Source of the DNA: Molossus alvarezi
Taxonomy: Eukaryota; Chordata; Mammalia; Chiroptera; Molossidae
Reading direction: 5' to 3'
Assembly: GCA_037176705.1 (NCBI GenBank)
Contig: CM073890.1
Coordinates: forward strand, 101,980,591 to 102,044,590
Length of the DNA stretch: 64,000 bases
Position 1 is the first letter of the stretch, and the number at the start of each line of letters is the position of its first letter. Below are positions 24,267 to 34,535 of the stretch, piece by piece. The translations under genes were made by a program, and so were the position numbers. The notes beneath the pieces are model-generated. The model was not told the DNA's origin and did no database searches. It saw only the letters and a list, made by a program, of their open reading frames with translations.

Positions 24267-24533
24267 CTCTGGCCTATTTGGCTCAGCAGTTAGAGCATCG
24301 TCCTGTGGACCAAAGGGTCACAGGTTTGATTCCTGGGTCGAGGGCACATCGAACCTGGGTTGTAGTTTCTATCTGGTCCTGTCAGGGTCATGTGGGAGGC
24401 AGCCAATCAATGTGTTTCTCTCACGTCAATGGTTCTTCCTCTCTCTCCCTCCCTCTCTTCCACTCTATCTAGAAAATCAGTGGAAAAGTATCCTCGGGTG
24501 AGGATTAACAAAAAAAAAAATAAGTAAATACAT
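24267..24533 (+). repeat. VES SINE, near full length
   Basis: All parts are present: tRNA-like head (GGCTCAGCAGTTAGAG box A; GGTTTGATTCC box B), middle (GGAGGCAGCCAATCAATG), CT-rich block, the VES 3' motif TCCTCGGGTGAGGATT and an A tail. Target duplication is GTGAGATTAACAG (24254-24266) against GTGAGATGAACAG (24534-24546), 12 of 13 alike, as expected for L1-mediated insertion. Confidence 0.95.
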
Positions 24534-24639
24534 GTGAGATGAACAGAATGTTTGTTGTTCATCACATTTTACAGGTATAGTGAGAGACTAAAGTAAGGAT
24601 GAATCAGGTTTTGGCTAAGAAATTATATATATATATCAG

Positions 24640-24770
24640 TGTTTTTTAAACTTTTGCATATTAGAATCATCTAGGAATAATGTTTAAGAATCCCGAATCA
24701 CCAGCCACATTTCTTAGAATTAATTCCGAAGCCTTGGTGGAGGCAGTAATCTGCAGATGAATCCAGCGCA
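24640..24770 (+). mobile_element. Possible MER5-like hAT relic
   Basis: CAGTGTTTTTTAAACTTTTG and AGAATCATCTAGGAATAATG resemble the start of a MER5-type hAT MITE ('cagtggttctcaaactt..agaatcacctgg'). The right end is not identifiable. Confidence 0.4.
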
Positions 24771-25519
24771 CGGCCCAGTTGGGTATCCACTGTTGTGATA
24801 GGCAAAAGTGCCGTTTCTTAGATAGAAAACAGATGTGTAATGTGAAAAAGACTGTGCCAAAGTAATGTAGAGAAAAAAAAAAAGAATTTTAAAATATCAG
24901 AGAAGAAATGAGATAGCAATAGTCTGACTAGCCTAGAGGCAATGAGAGATTTTAAAAAGAAGAGTAGAGGTGGAGATACTCAACTTCAAATGTAAGAAGA
25001 TATGCCTCAGTTTCTGAAACTAAAAGAAACGAGGTACTGAAGGAGTTAGAAATAAAGACAGTGTCAACTAAAATAGCAGGGAGCTGGAATGTCCATGCCC
25101 AACAAGTAGTCTTGATTCTTTCAGTTAGGGGGTGGCTAGGCCATCTGCAATGACAGAGGATTGAGTAAATTGGGTTAGAAAGCTTGAAAAAGAACTTGCT
25201 CAACTATGGAATTGCGTAACTGCGAATTTGGCTGGTAAAAATTAGACATTTCTTGACAGGAGGAGTCATTCAAAAGGGAAAGAAAAGATCAACAAAGAAA
25301 AGTTTGTGTTTGCTATTATTTGCTCTGACCATAAGCTCTTTTCTTCCTTTTGGAAAAATCACTGTCTTTTTTAAGAACTATAGTTAAAAAAAATATAGTT
25401 CATGAGAGAGCTCTCATATTCTTTTGCGTTTTGTTCTTTTGGTCAAATTGTGATCTAGCAGTAATTACCTGATCCTAATGGACCAATTAGAACTGATCCA
25501 AATTACTTTTGTGGAATTT
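24771..25519. other. Unassigned DNA
   Basis: No gene or confident repeat seen. Confidence 0.5.
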
Positions 25520-25679
25520 GCCCTGTCCAGGTAGCTCAGTTGGTTAGAGTGTTATCCCAATAGGCCAAGATTCTGGGTTTGATCCCTGGTCAGGGCACAT
25601 ACAAGAATCAATCAATGATTCCATAAATAAATGGAATAAGAAATTAATCTCTCCTTTAAAAATCAATCCACAAAAAAAT
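25520..25679 (+). repeat. Bat tRNA-derived SINE (VES-type variant)
   Basis: The head GCCCTGTCCAGGTAGCTCAG and box B GGGTTTGATCC are as in VES. The middle instead reads AGGGCACATACAAGAATCAA and has no CT-rich block before AAAATCAATCCACAAAAAAA. It is a different subtype from the other copies here, related to the minus-strand copy at 29003-29149. Confidence 0.88.
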
Positions 25680-27042
25680 ACTTCTGTCATTTTTTCTCTG
25701 GTGTGTGAAACTATCAAATTTTAAATCTTGGACTTTGTAAGACCAGTTTCCCCACCAAGTGTAACTGATAGTCTTAAGTCAGAGAGGAAAATGGTCCAAA
25801 GAAAGGAAAACAGAAAACAGAAATAGAAGGACAATTATTAAAGTGTTTCAGCTCCATTTCTATACTTCTTGTATTGTGGTTATCTAATCTTTCCTCATAG
25901 TTGGAAGCCGTACTATTGTGTCTAGTCGTCTTTCAAGAAATAATTCCTTTATTGTCTGATTTTCTAAAAAGATAGCCATCTAACAAAAAAATGTGCAATC
26001 CCTACCATGTGAAAACTACTTTCCAAACCCCTTGCAGTAAGTCGGGACCGTGTCCAGGAGGGTATAATTGGAAATGCAGTGTGTTATCTCCAGGCCAAGG
26101 GGATGAGGAAGGGTGAATGCCTTTCCCACTCCCCCTTTTTCTTTAAAGCCTGAATGAAGAATAATCCAAGAAGGAAAATGCAGAAGTGGAAGAAGAAAAT
26201 AACTTAAATTCCTGAATTTCCAAGTGTTAAAAAAAAAAAAAGGCAGTTAAATGAAAGCACACTTGCAACATATTTTTATAGGATAGAACAATAGGTCTGA
26301 TCATGTTAAGCTAAAGAAATTGTAGGATTTATTTGTTATAGCAGCTTGTGTTACTCTATTTTCCTGAATGATGCACTATGAAAATTTGATTTGCACTTAA
26401 TACGTAACAACAAAGGCCGTATGTGGTAGTCATTATCTTGTTTGCTCAATGTTAACAGTCTTTTTGAAACACCATACTCTACCTACTCTACTTGTGGGAC
26501 CGTGTGAGTAGCTCTGGCCAAGTGCTGTCCACCAGACTAACGTATATTACTTCCCTGTGAAGTGTTCATTTGCTTTGTGAAACACAACTGAGTATTTTTT
26601 CTGCTCTTCTTTCCCTTCAATGAATTTAGTTGCCAACATATTTGATCCCTAGAAGTTATCAAACTTTTCTGTTTCTGTTAGAAAGTTTTTCTTACTGTCT
26701 TTTAATCACTTATACTTTCTTCTTCAATGTCTAACCTGATGATAATGTCATCCACTGTATTTTTCATCTTTAACATTGTATTATTCAGCACAAAACGTTC
26801 AATTTGTGCCTCTTTCATACCTTCCATGTCTCTCTATAAATGTTCATTCTTTGCTTTACCTGCTTGAATATCTAAAATACAGATAGAACTGTCTACTGAT
26901 TATAGCATATGTGTCAATTCTGTGTAAGTTTCAATGGATAGATTGTGTACTTTGTTGCAGATAGAATTATCCTATGTCTCTGCATGCCTGGTAATTTTTA
27001 ACTGAATACCAGACACTAATGTTTACTTTACTGGATGCTGAA
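25680..27042. other. Unassigned DNA, possible old L1 in its right part
   Basis: No gene seen. From about 26640 onward, phrases such as GTCTCTGCATGCCTGGTAAT and CTGAATACCAGACACTAATG resemble an old mammalian L1M-type or HAL1-type 3' region that may continue past the (TTTC)n tract to about 27240. I hold this at low confidence. Confidence 0.35.
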
Positions 27043-27044
27043 TT

Positions 27045-27113
<69 letters not shown>
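27043..27113. repeat. (TTTC)n microsatellite
   Basis: About 17 nearly uninterrupted TTTC units. The pure pyrimidine strand can form triplex DNA and is likely length-polymorphic. Confidence 0.97.
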
Positions 27114-29002
27114 TCATAGAAATAATTTTGTGTTTGGTTCTGAGATGCCTTGAAGTTACTTGAAAACAGTTTATTCTTTTGGGATTTGCTTTTAAATTTT
27201 GTTAGGTTGGACCAAAGCAGCCCTTATGAGAGGAGCCCACCCAATACCTCATGAATTATGATGATTTTCACTTTGGCTGGTGAGAGAAGTCACTATTTTC
27301 ATTCAGATGTGAAATAAGATCACTATTTCCTCTGAGTCTTTCATGGTTTTCTTCCTGAGCCTCCTACAGTTCTGTCTCTTGTTTGTTTGCTAACGACTCA
27401 AAGGAGGCCATCTACAGATTTCTGGAGTTCTCTGTCTGTGAATATCTCTCCTCTCTGGGACTCTGCTCTTTCCTTTCCATCTGCCTTTGTCTCCCTGCTC
27501 TGCCAGCTGTATATTCACAGCTCAGGGAATCCATTAGACTCCACCTGGAATTCCCCATTCTGTACTGCCATGTAGAAAGTCTCAAAGCCTGAACCAGTTA
27601 CATAATTTGCAGACCCAGTGCAAAAGGAAGATGCGAGAGGTCTCATTCAGATATTGTTAAGAATTTCAGGACAGTTACTGTAGGCATCCTGCAAGTGTTG
27701 GACTCTGGACTCTGCAACTGCACTGGTTTTGTGGCTGTGAACCTAACCTGCTCAGGTGATAACTTAGGACAGTTTCCGTGTTCTTCTGGTCTGTTTCCAC
27801 ATCTCATCAGCTCCTATCCTTTATTGCCCAATGTCCAATATTAAAAACAAAACACCTTTTTCTATATTTTTTTCTGATTTTTTTTGTTTTTCAATGACAC
27901 AGCAAGTTCTTTCTTGTTATTGTCAGAATTTAAAGCTCTCCTTACAAATCAGTTGACTAGGAACCTTTCGATTACATAGGGAATTTTACTTTGAGTTGCC
28001 CTTGGTATAACAATTACTTTTTTTTGGATTTTATCAATTCAATTTATCAAATAATACTAGATGGTCAATGACATAATTTTATTCTGTGTTCTTTTAAAAT
28101 CTGACACGTACACCTGAATGACTAGTCCTGATACATCTACCACAATTGTTTATTAAGGATATTTGTGTTTGGTTTCCATACATTTTGAGACTCCCTGACC
28201 AGTTATAGCACCTAGTGTTAAGTACCTAAAAAACACACAAAACTAATAGATTTTCTCTTTAAATGAGCAAATATCTTGTGTCTCTGGTCTTGGATGCTTC
28301 TTCTAATGCTATAGCACAAATTGAAAAGTTTGTTTTCTGCAGGAACTTGACAGGTAAAACAAATGAGCACTGAGGGTAGTATAAGATACTAGGTGCAAAG
28401 GAGTCTGGATGACTGAGGAACGGACATGCAAGAAATGTGTGAACAGGTATTTAACTTTTTTGAAAAAAACTACAAATGTAGCTACTTGTGTGAAAAATAT
28501 AATTAAAATATTGTACAGGCAATAAACTGGAATGAGTCCAGTTGAAGCTGTGAAGGGAAGTCAGTGCTCACGATTGCCCATTTCTCTGGCAAGGGCCATG
28601 GTCACTGGCTGAGAGTCCATCAGGCTATTCTCTGAGAAACTGATGGATACCATTTTGCACTGGGTGATTCTTTATTTATTTACTTGCCAAGAAATGATAA
28701 AAGCATTAAATTTCACACTATTTTTTCTAATGTACTAACCACTAACCACATGTGGCTATCAAGGCTTTGAAATGTGGCTAGTCCAAAATACAATCTGCAC
28801 ACAATGTTTTGTAGACATACTATAAAGAAAAGAAAAAAAAATACATTAATAATAATTTTAATATTGATTACATGTTGAAATAATACCTTGTTGGATATAT
28901 TAATTAAATATATTATTAGTATTAATTTCACACTTGTAACTTTTTAATGCAACTACTAGACCTTTAGAATTAAATGTGCCTCATTTTGTTTTATTTTATA
29001 TT
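27114..29002. other. Unassigned DNA
   Basis: No gene or confident repeat after the possible old L1 ending near 27240. Overlapping frames of 69 and 62 codons near 27383-27592 have no recognisable domain. Confidence 0.45.
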
Positions 29003-29149
29003 ATTCTTTTAGAGAGAGAGGGAAACATTTTTGTTCTACTTATTTATGCATTCACTGGTTGATACTTGTATGTGCCCTGACTGGAGATCGAACCTTCAAC
29101 CTTGACATATCAGGTCAGTGCTCTAACCCACTGAGCTACCAGGCCAGAG
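29003..29149 (-). repeat. Bat tRNA-derived SINE (VES-type variant)
   Basis: On the minus strand, ACTCTGGCCTGGTAGCTCAG heads a tRNA-like part with GTTGAAGGTTCGATCTC box B. Then come AGGGCACATACAAGTATCAA and TGCATAAATAAGTAG, as in the 25520-25679 copy, and a short CTCTCTCTCT tail. Confidence 0.88.
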
Positions 29150-30234
29150 TCTATTAGATTTTCATATATTGATTCAAAGCATTTGGTCATTGAAGTAGAT
29201 AAAAAACAACAACAACAATACATAGAGCAAGGTTGCATGTAGTTGTTTTTAAACTCTCAATTTTTTAAGGATTGAACCAAAAGTTTATTTAGAGTAAGGC
29301 TTGCGTTAAAGCTATTGTTACTATTGAATCCTTTTTATAACTAACTAATAAAATATATTTTATCTCATCTCTATTTCTTTTCAGTAGCTTTGTTATTTTT
29401 AGTAAAGTGTTGTCTTTCCATGTATTTATTGTTTTTAACATTTTCTTTATCTAATTTTATCCTCAAAGTAGTCCTGTGTGATAGGACAGAAATTATCTTC
29501 ATTATATCTATACCTTTTCTTTACTCATTTTCCTCTTTCTAGAGAACAGCTTTTTTTTAATGAATAACTCAAAATCCAATCATTCATTCAGCATTCACCA
29601 TCAAGAAATCTATTTTCACAAAACGGATGCACTTTATAGAAATTGCCTGCCTTCACTGTCATTCTTTAAAGGCCAGCACACTACTTGCCCATCTGCTTGA
29701 ACTCACTGAACCTTCGTAAGCTATCAGTTCGCTTTGGATATTGCATATGTGGCCCATTGGATCAATGCCATTGCAGCGTTACTCCTTAGACACGCTGAAG
29801 ACAAGAATTTCAGCCAAGATAGGCTAAGAAGGGAGATAGTATTGCAGAGTCTAAAATGTCTATCTTTCCTTAACTAGCATGCCTACATCTCAAAAAAGTT
29901 GGCTATGCCTCTCATTCATGGTCTGCTTCATGGGAAGTTCCAACTGTGCCTGGTCACCAGCTGACCAATCTGAGTTGTGCTCACTATTGCTTACTGATGG
30001 TACAAGGTCAGTGGTGTGAGCATGTTTTCAAGCTCTAGATGACTTTATTTGAACTGTGAAGAGAAGGGACGTTCTAGATGGATTATTAATGCAACAAGTA
30101 AGTTGCCCACTTTGTGCTACCCATGCTGCAGAACGTGGGAAAGACACTGTCAAATAGACCACGTTTTTCTTTCTGTTGTATTTGTAACTTTGCGGCAATG
30201 TCTCTATATCATAATTACTTTGAAAATGTCTGTA
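29150..30234. other. Unassigned DNA
   Basis: No gene or confident repeat seen. Confidence 0.5.
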
Positions 30235-30540
30235 TTTGTTTCTAATGATGCTATCATAAGACACCACACATTGATTAGCCTGCATTTCTGTAGGTCAAAA
30301 GTCTGCCTTGGGCCTCACTAGGCTAAAATCAAGGTGGCAGCACCTCCCCCATTGTGTTCTCCAGGCTCTGCGGACAGTGTTTGCTCCTATGGTCCAGCGT
30401 TTAGAGGCCACCCACATTTCTCGGGGCATGGGCAACTTTCTTCATCTTCCAAGCCAGTGTCTTTGCTTTGGTTCCACCTCTCTTCTACAATTATATCTTC
30501 TTATTATGCATTGGAAAGTTTCTCCACTTTTAAGGATTCC
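30235..30540 (-). repeat. MaLR-type LTR fragment (MLT1-like)
   Basis: GATGCTATCATAAGACACCA, GTCAAAAGTCTGCCTTGGGC, CTCACTAGGCTAAAATCAAG, TTTAGAGGCCACCCACATTT and TCTTCATCTTCCAAGCCAGT follow the reverse order of the same LTR group as 12951-13446. The alignment stops near 30540 where another repeat begins. The 70-90-codon frames here are not genes. Confidence 0.65.
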
Positions 30541-31131
30541 TGTCGAGACAGGATAGTAAGAAGCTAGGAAAATTCTTAGGCAAGTAGAATGAGGAAACTG
30601 AGACAAGAAAATTAAACCAGGCCAAACAATTTGGACAACTACAGCCAGCTAGGGAATCGCAAGAGCTTATCTTCCCTGACCGAGGACACTTGAAAGCAAA
30701 TGGTTTATACCTCCCCACCTTAACCGGAAAACACATGACTTAAATCACACTGGTCTGGGTGAACAAGGTCCCAGTTAGTGCCATCTGTGCCAGCCAAACC
30801 CAAGGACAGATGAAGTTGGGGGACAAATAACAAAAACCCCATTAAAGCCAGACAGACCTAAGGTAAAAGTAAAACAGACCAAAGAACAATACAAAACCCT
30901 ATATGCCCATTTTGTTGCATTAGCCTATTGAAAATGCACCTGGAAAGCTGATGAATAGTCTGCTGAAACCCTCCTCTAAGATTCTCCTCTGCAGAAAAAA
31001 AGGCTAAAAAGCTCTTAAGGACAAAGACTCAGAATGGGATTGCTCTACAGCATTCTTATGCCTGATCACCAGCTTGAATTTGTTACTGTTTCCTAAACAA
31101 TAAGGGTCCTCACGAGGAATGTCAGACCACA
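30541..31131 (+). repeat. Candidate solo LTR
   Basis: The block could begin TGTCGAGACAGGATAGTAAG and end near GTCAGACCACA. Its right part has a TATA-like GGCTAAAAAGCTCTTAAGG, then GGGATTGCTCTACAGCATTC, and an AATAAG poly(A)-like site about 25 bases before the proposed end. It interrupts the MaLR fragment at 30540. No target duplication was found and the right boundary is a guess, so it stays a candidate. Confidence 0.4.
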
Positions 31132-31776
31132 TTTTTTTCTTGCAGGATCTAGAGGCCGTTGAAGCCGTGGCTTTTAATTAAGGAAATCCGTCACATTTGC
31201 TTTGACAAGCCTTAGGCGGTCTACTTCCACTTGAGGAAAGACACCAGTTCTGACCTGCCCGCGCCCCAGTGTGTCTAAAGACAGATAACACGGAGGTACT
31301 CTTTTAGTCGCTCAAATACTAAGTGGTTGTGCATCAGTTCGAATTACCATTCTAGCTTATTAATGACTTTCACAGATGATTCTGATGTACAGTGCTGCTC
31401 CAGGACCGCAGCTGTGAAGGAGCATCCATGGGAGAAGAAGGATCTTGGTCCACTTTGATGCTCATTCTAATGGATCCAGGGCGTACGATATAGAAATAAG
31501 CTAATTTCCTTGTTAAATGTCTCTCCTTAAAATATTAAGTGATTATTAAAGGCAAAAGCTCTTTATTTAAAATCTTGGCTGATTCTGTAAGATTCAAAGA
31601 TACTGAAGAGTTTGTACTTAAGCTGCAGCCACGTGAATGCATGAGTACCTTGATTTCTATGCTGTAGAATGAATTGCTGCAAAATTAGTGTTTTAAAACA
31701 ACACATATTTAGTATCTCACAGTTTCTATAAATCATAAATTCTGCTACAAGTGAACAGGATTCTCTAAGGCATGCA
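31132..31776. other. Unassigned DNA
   Basis: No gene or confident repeat seen. Confidence 0.5.
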
Positions 31777-31778
31777 TA

Positions 31779-31906
31779 CAGTGTGTGGCAAAAGTAGGTT
31801 TACAGTTGTTCGTATGAAAAACGATACAATAAGTAATAAATAATAATACAAGAAAAAACTGTGTTTCACATAGTCACAACCATAAACCTACTTTTGCTCC
31901 ACCCTG
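31779..31906 (+). mobile_element. Mariner-like MITE with intact ends
   Basis: 128 bp, flanked by TA at 31777-31778 and 31907-31908, the Tc1/mariner target. The terminal inverted repeats are about 31 bp: left CAGTGTGTGGCAAAAGTAGG onward, right ending CTTTTGCTCCACCCTG, matching at 26 of 31 positions. The interior is AT-rich and has no coding capacity, so it was mobilised by a transposase elsewhere. It shares ends and interior with 8851-8960. Confidence 0.93.
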
Positions 31907-31908
31907 TA

Positions 31909-32917
31909 TATTGGGAACTATATCTAAGGTAAAATTAAATGTATATTCTTTTAAATACACACACATACATACATGTGTGCGCACTTGCACATATGTATCT
32001 TGCAGTGCCTGAAAGCACGAGAAGGGAACCCTATGCAGACATGTCTATGTTGAATTGTCGGCTATCACAGATTTGCATCAAACCTGAAAATTCACAGCAA
32101 GGTATATAATGATGCCACACAATGTGGTTTGGCTACAGTAAGGTCAATGGATCAAGCTCCAGCTCAGCAGGAGGGCTGTTCTCACTACTCCAAGTCTTCC
32201 CAGGGATGATAACACCAGCACAACGGTCACACTCACAGGCACACCTGGCAGCCAAAGGTTCATCTGCTGTAGCCCCTCAAACGCAAGGTGTCACTTCACC
32301 ATGAGGAAAGGTCCACAGCAGAAGATGACAAAACCTTGTCAGGCTTCAGGATGGACAGTGGTTATGAGCAGAAATAGACGATCCTGGGACCCACGCGAGT
32401 TTTGCATCAGTGGAAATAGAGTGTTGCTAAAGTGAACTTTCACTGGAAGAACAAGGTCTGCAGAACAATAGCTCCCTAAAGGGCATCTTTCCTCTTGTTT
32501 CTGCAGTTATAATGCTGGGGATCAGGACACCTGACTCATGTTCACCATTCAGCTGTGTAGACCTTAATTTCAGATGGTATTCCAGTCTTTATATGAAGCA
32601 TTAGAGAGAATTATTCCTGTTTCTATGATTTGTATTCAGTGGCCATTTTTTTGTTGTTGTTGTTCTACATAGAGAAATATATATAAAGAAAAATAACAGA
32701 GAAAAATATAGATGTGGTATTTTGTGCATCATTTTGACAGGAATTTTTTGTTGTTACTCTGCATTCTGATGTAGTTTTTTTTTTTTTTTTTACTCCTTTC
32801 AGGACCTAGCTACACAAAAGAAATACTCCTAACTTATACATGTCATTTTGTCTTGATCACCTTACCTTTTTGACTCCTCTGTGTCTCCGTCTTCATCTAT
32901 AACTAAAATAACCGTGT
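31909..32917. other. Unassigned DNA
   Basis: No gene or confident repeat. A short ACACACATACATACATGTGT region lies near 31958-31978, a GTTGTTGTTGTT run near 32653, and a T19-20 tract near 32776-32795. Confidence 0.5.
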
Positions 32918-33216
32918 AATATGTTTTATTTTAGTTACAGATGTTTCTCCTTTTCCCCCCTAGACACCTTCTTTCCGACCCCCCCCCCCGCCCCCAGCAT
33001 TGTTGCCTATATCCATTGGTTACATGCACATGCATATAAGTTCTTTGGTTTATCTCATCCCTGCCCCCCCCCCCCAGGTCTGTCAGTCTGAACCATACTC
33101 CTTTCTATGTCTCTGGGTTTATTTTGTTCATCAGCTTATTGTGTTCATTAGATTTCACAAATAAGTGAGATTATGTGGTATTTGTCTTTCTCTGATTGGC
33201 TTATTTTGCTTCGCTG
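32918..33216 (-). repeat. L1 3' end, 5'-truncated
   Basis: Reads backwards through the L1 3'UTR: AGTTACAGATGTTTCTCCTT, two long C runs (about 32979-32994 and 33064-33076), TTATATGCATGTGCATGTAA-like text, TTCTTTGGTTTATCTC, then the ORF2 end (TTTCACAAATAAGTGAGATT; TTTGTCTTTCTCTGATTGGC). Homology stops near 33216. It is the same family as the two long L1 copies. Confidence 0.85.
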
Positions 33217-33759
33217 CTTATTCCTGCTTCATCCCCATCCTGCATCCCTCTAGCTCCACCTACCTCAGTGGTCAAAATTCACACTATGTGACCCAGTATC
33301 ACACTTTCATGGTTACTGTGATTCGATCAGGAAGTTGATGCATCACCAGGCCTTCCATTTACAGGCCCCTACAGTCTACGCGAAATGTGCTGTTAAAGAT
33401 AATACCCAAGACGGATTTCTTTCACAGAAATTAAAACTAAGTTGATGCAAAGACTTTGACTTTGAGTGGTATAGACGTTTCTGAAAAGTCATTAGGTTGA
33501 GTTCGGCTGGATAACCTATAATGGGCCATGTTTCCCTTCTTTTGGAATAGTGTCATAGTTCCTATTAGTACCTGAGTTGCATTTGATATCTCGAGGGCTG
33601 AGGTAGGTAAGTGTGGTTAATTGGCCTGGGAATCTATTAAGCAAAAGAACCCTTGATGATATCATTATTCAAATAAACAGGGATGGGAAGAATTTCTATC
33701 CTGGTGAATGTGGGTTTACTTTTGGAAGAAGTTGAACTGGCAAAATATTCTAAACCCGA
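33217..33759. other. Unassigned DNA
   Basis: No gene or confident repeat seen. Confidence 0.5.
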
Positions 33760-33836
33760 TGATAATTATTCTGATAAGAACAGATACTACACTTGATCTT
33801 AGCCAAAAGGCCGAGAAGCGATTGATAATTATTCTG
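33760..33836. repeat. Target-site duplications around the U2 fragment
   Basis: Identical 14-mers TGATAATTATTCTG at 33760-33773 and 33823-33836. The last three bases of the left copy (CTG) could also pair as U2 nt 50-52 (CAG), i.e. microhomology at the truncation junction. Confidence 0.95.
33774..33822 (-). pseudogene. U2 snRNA retropseudogene, 3'-truncated
   Basis: The minus strand reads exactly as the first 49 nt of vertebrate U2 snRNA, from ATCGCTTCTCGGCCTTTTGG (5' end, stem I) through GTGTAGTATCTGTTCTTAT (the branch-point recognition region). The Sm site and everything 3' of nt 49 are absent. A perfect 14-nt target duplication, TGATAATTATTCTG, flanks it (33760-33773 and 33823-33836) and there is no A tail. 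U2 base-pairs the intron branch site in the spliceosome, but this piece lacks the promoter, Sm site and 3' stem-loops, so it is non-functional. Confidence 0.96.
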
Positions 33837-34119
33837 TATGTAATTCATACCAGAAGTAAACTGACACTCTTTCCACTATACCATTTCTAGGCACAAGTAT
33901 AAAGCAAGTTATCCATACGTGAAGAAACAAATGAGAAAAATATTTTTTGTCGTGTGAGTGAGCAGTTGATCAAATCCATGATCACTAACAATTGGCTGGT
34001 TGTTTTAGAATGAGAGTGAGAAATTTCAGTGCTATATTTTGGAGTATGGGGTATGTAGTCAAAACCAAGGTAGTGAATTTAGTTTCCAGTGATGGCCACA
34101 ACAAATCGCTATCCCATAT

Positions 34120-34535
34120 CTTCTTTCTATTATGTAAACTATTATAGGGTCCATGTCCTCTGCTCTTGAAACTGAATGGCTCTTTGTGACTGCCTCAGCG
34201 TACTGCATAAAAATGCCAGTTCTATCTACCATGTCCTTGAGATGTTTGTTCTTGAAAAGGCAGAGAGGCTACATGGAAAGGTTGTGTTCTTAAGTTTTTG
34301 CTTGCAGTATAGATAAGGTGCCAGCTGATGGCTAGTACTAAATAGCCACCTGTGTGAGTTAATCACACCACCTGTGTGAGTAAAGATTTCCTCAGCTCCA
34401 GCTAAATTGACAGCTGAACTCTTCTCAAGTCCTGCCCAGGCTATATATACATGAATGGATTAAATGACTGTTGTGTTTTTAGTCTAAAATGTAGTGTGAT
34501 AATTTTTTGGTGGCAATGAATAAATGACAGACACA
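34120..34535 (+). repeat. MaLR-type LTR relic (MLT1-like)
   Basis: GAATGGCTCTTTGTGACTGC, AGCTGATGGCTAGTACTAAA, GCTAAATTGACAGCTGAACT and CAAGTCCTGCCCAGG followed by ATGAATGGATTAAATGACTG resemble an older MLT1 subgroup in forward order. A 14-base word CCACCTGTGTGAGT is repeated at 34346 and 34368 (22-bp period). Confidence 0.45.

Noticed and set aside
24267..24370. tRNA genes at VES heads
   Set aside because: The heads have box A/B-like motifs but no complete cloverleaf and are followed by SINE bodies with target duplications.
33774..33822. Functional U2 snRNA gene
   Set aside because: Only nt 1-49 are present. No Sm site, 3' stem-loops or snRNA promoter, and flanking target duplications prove retro-insertion.
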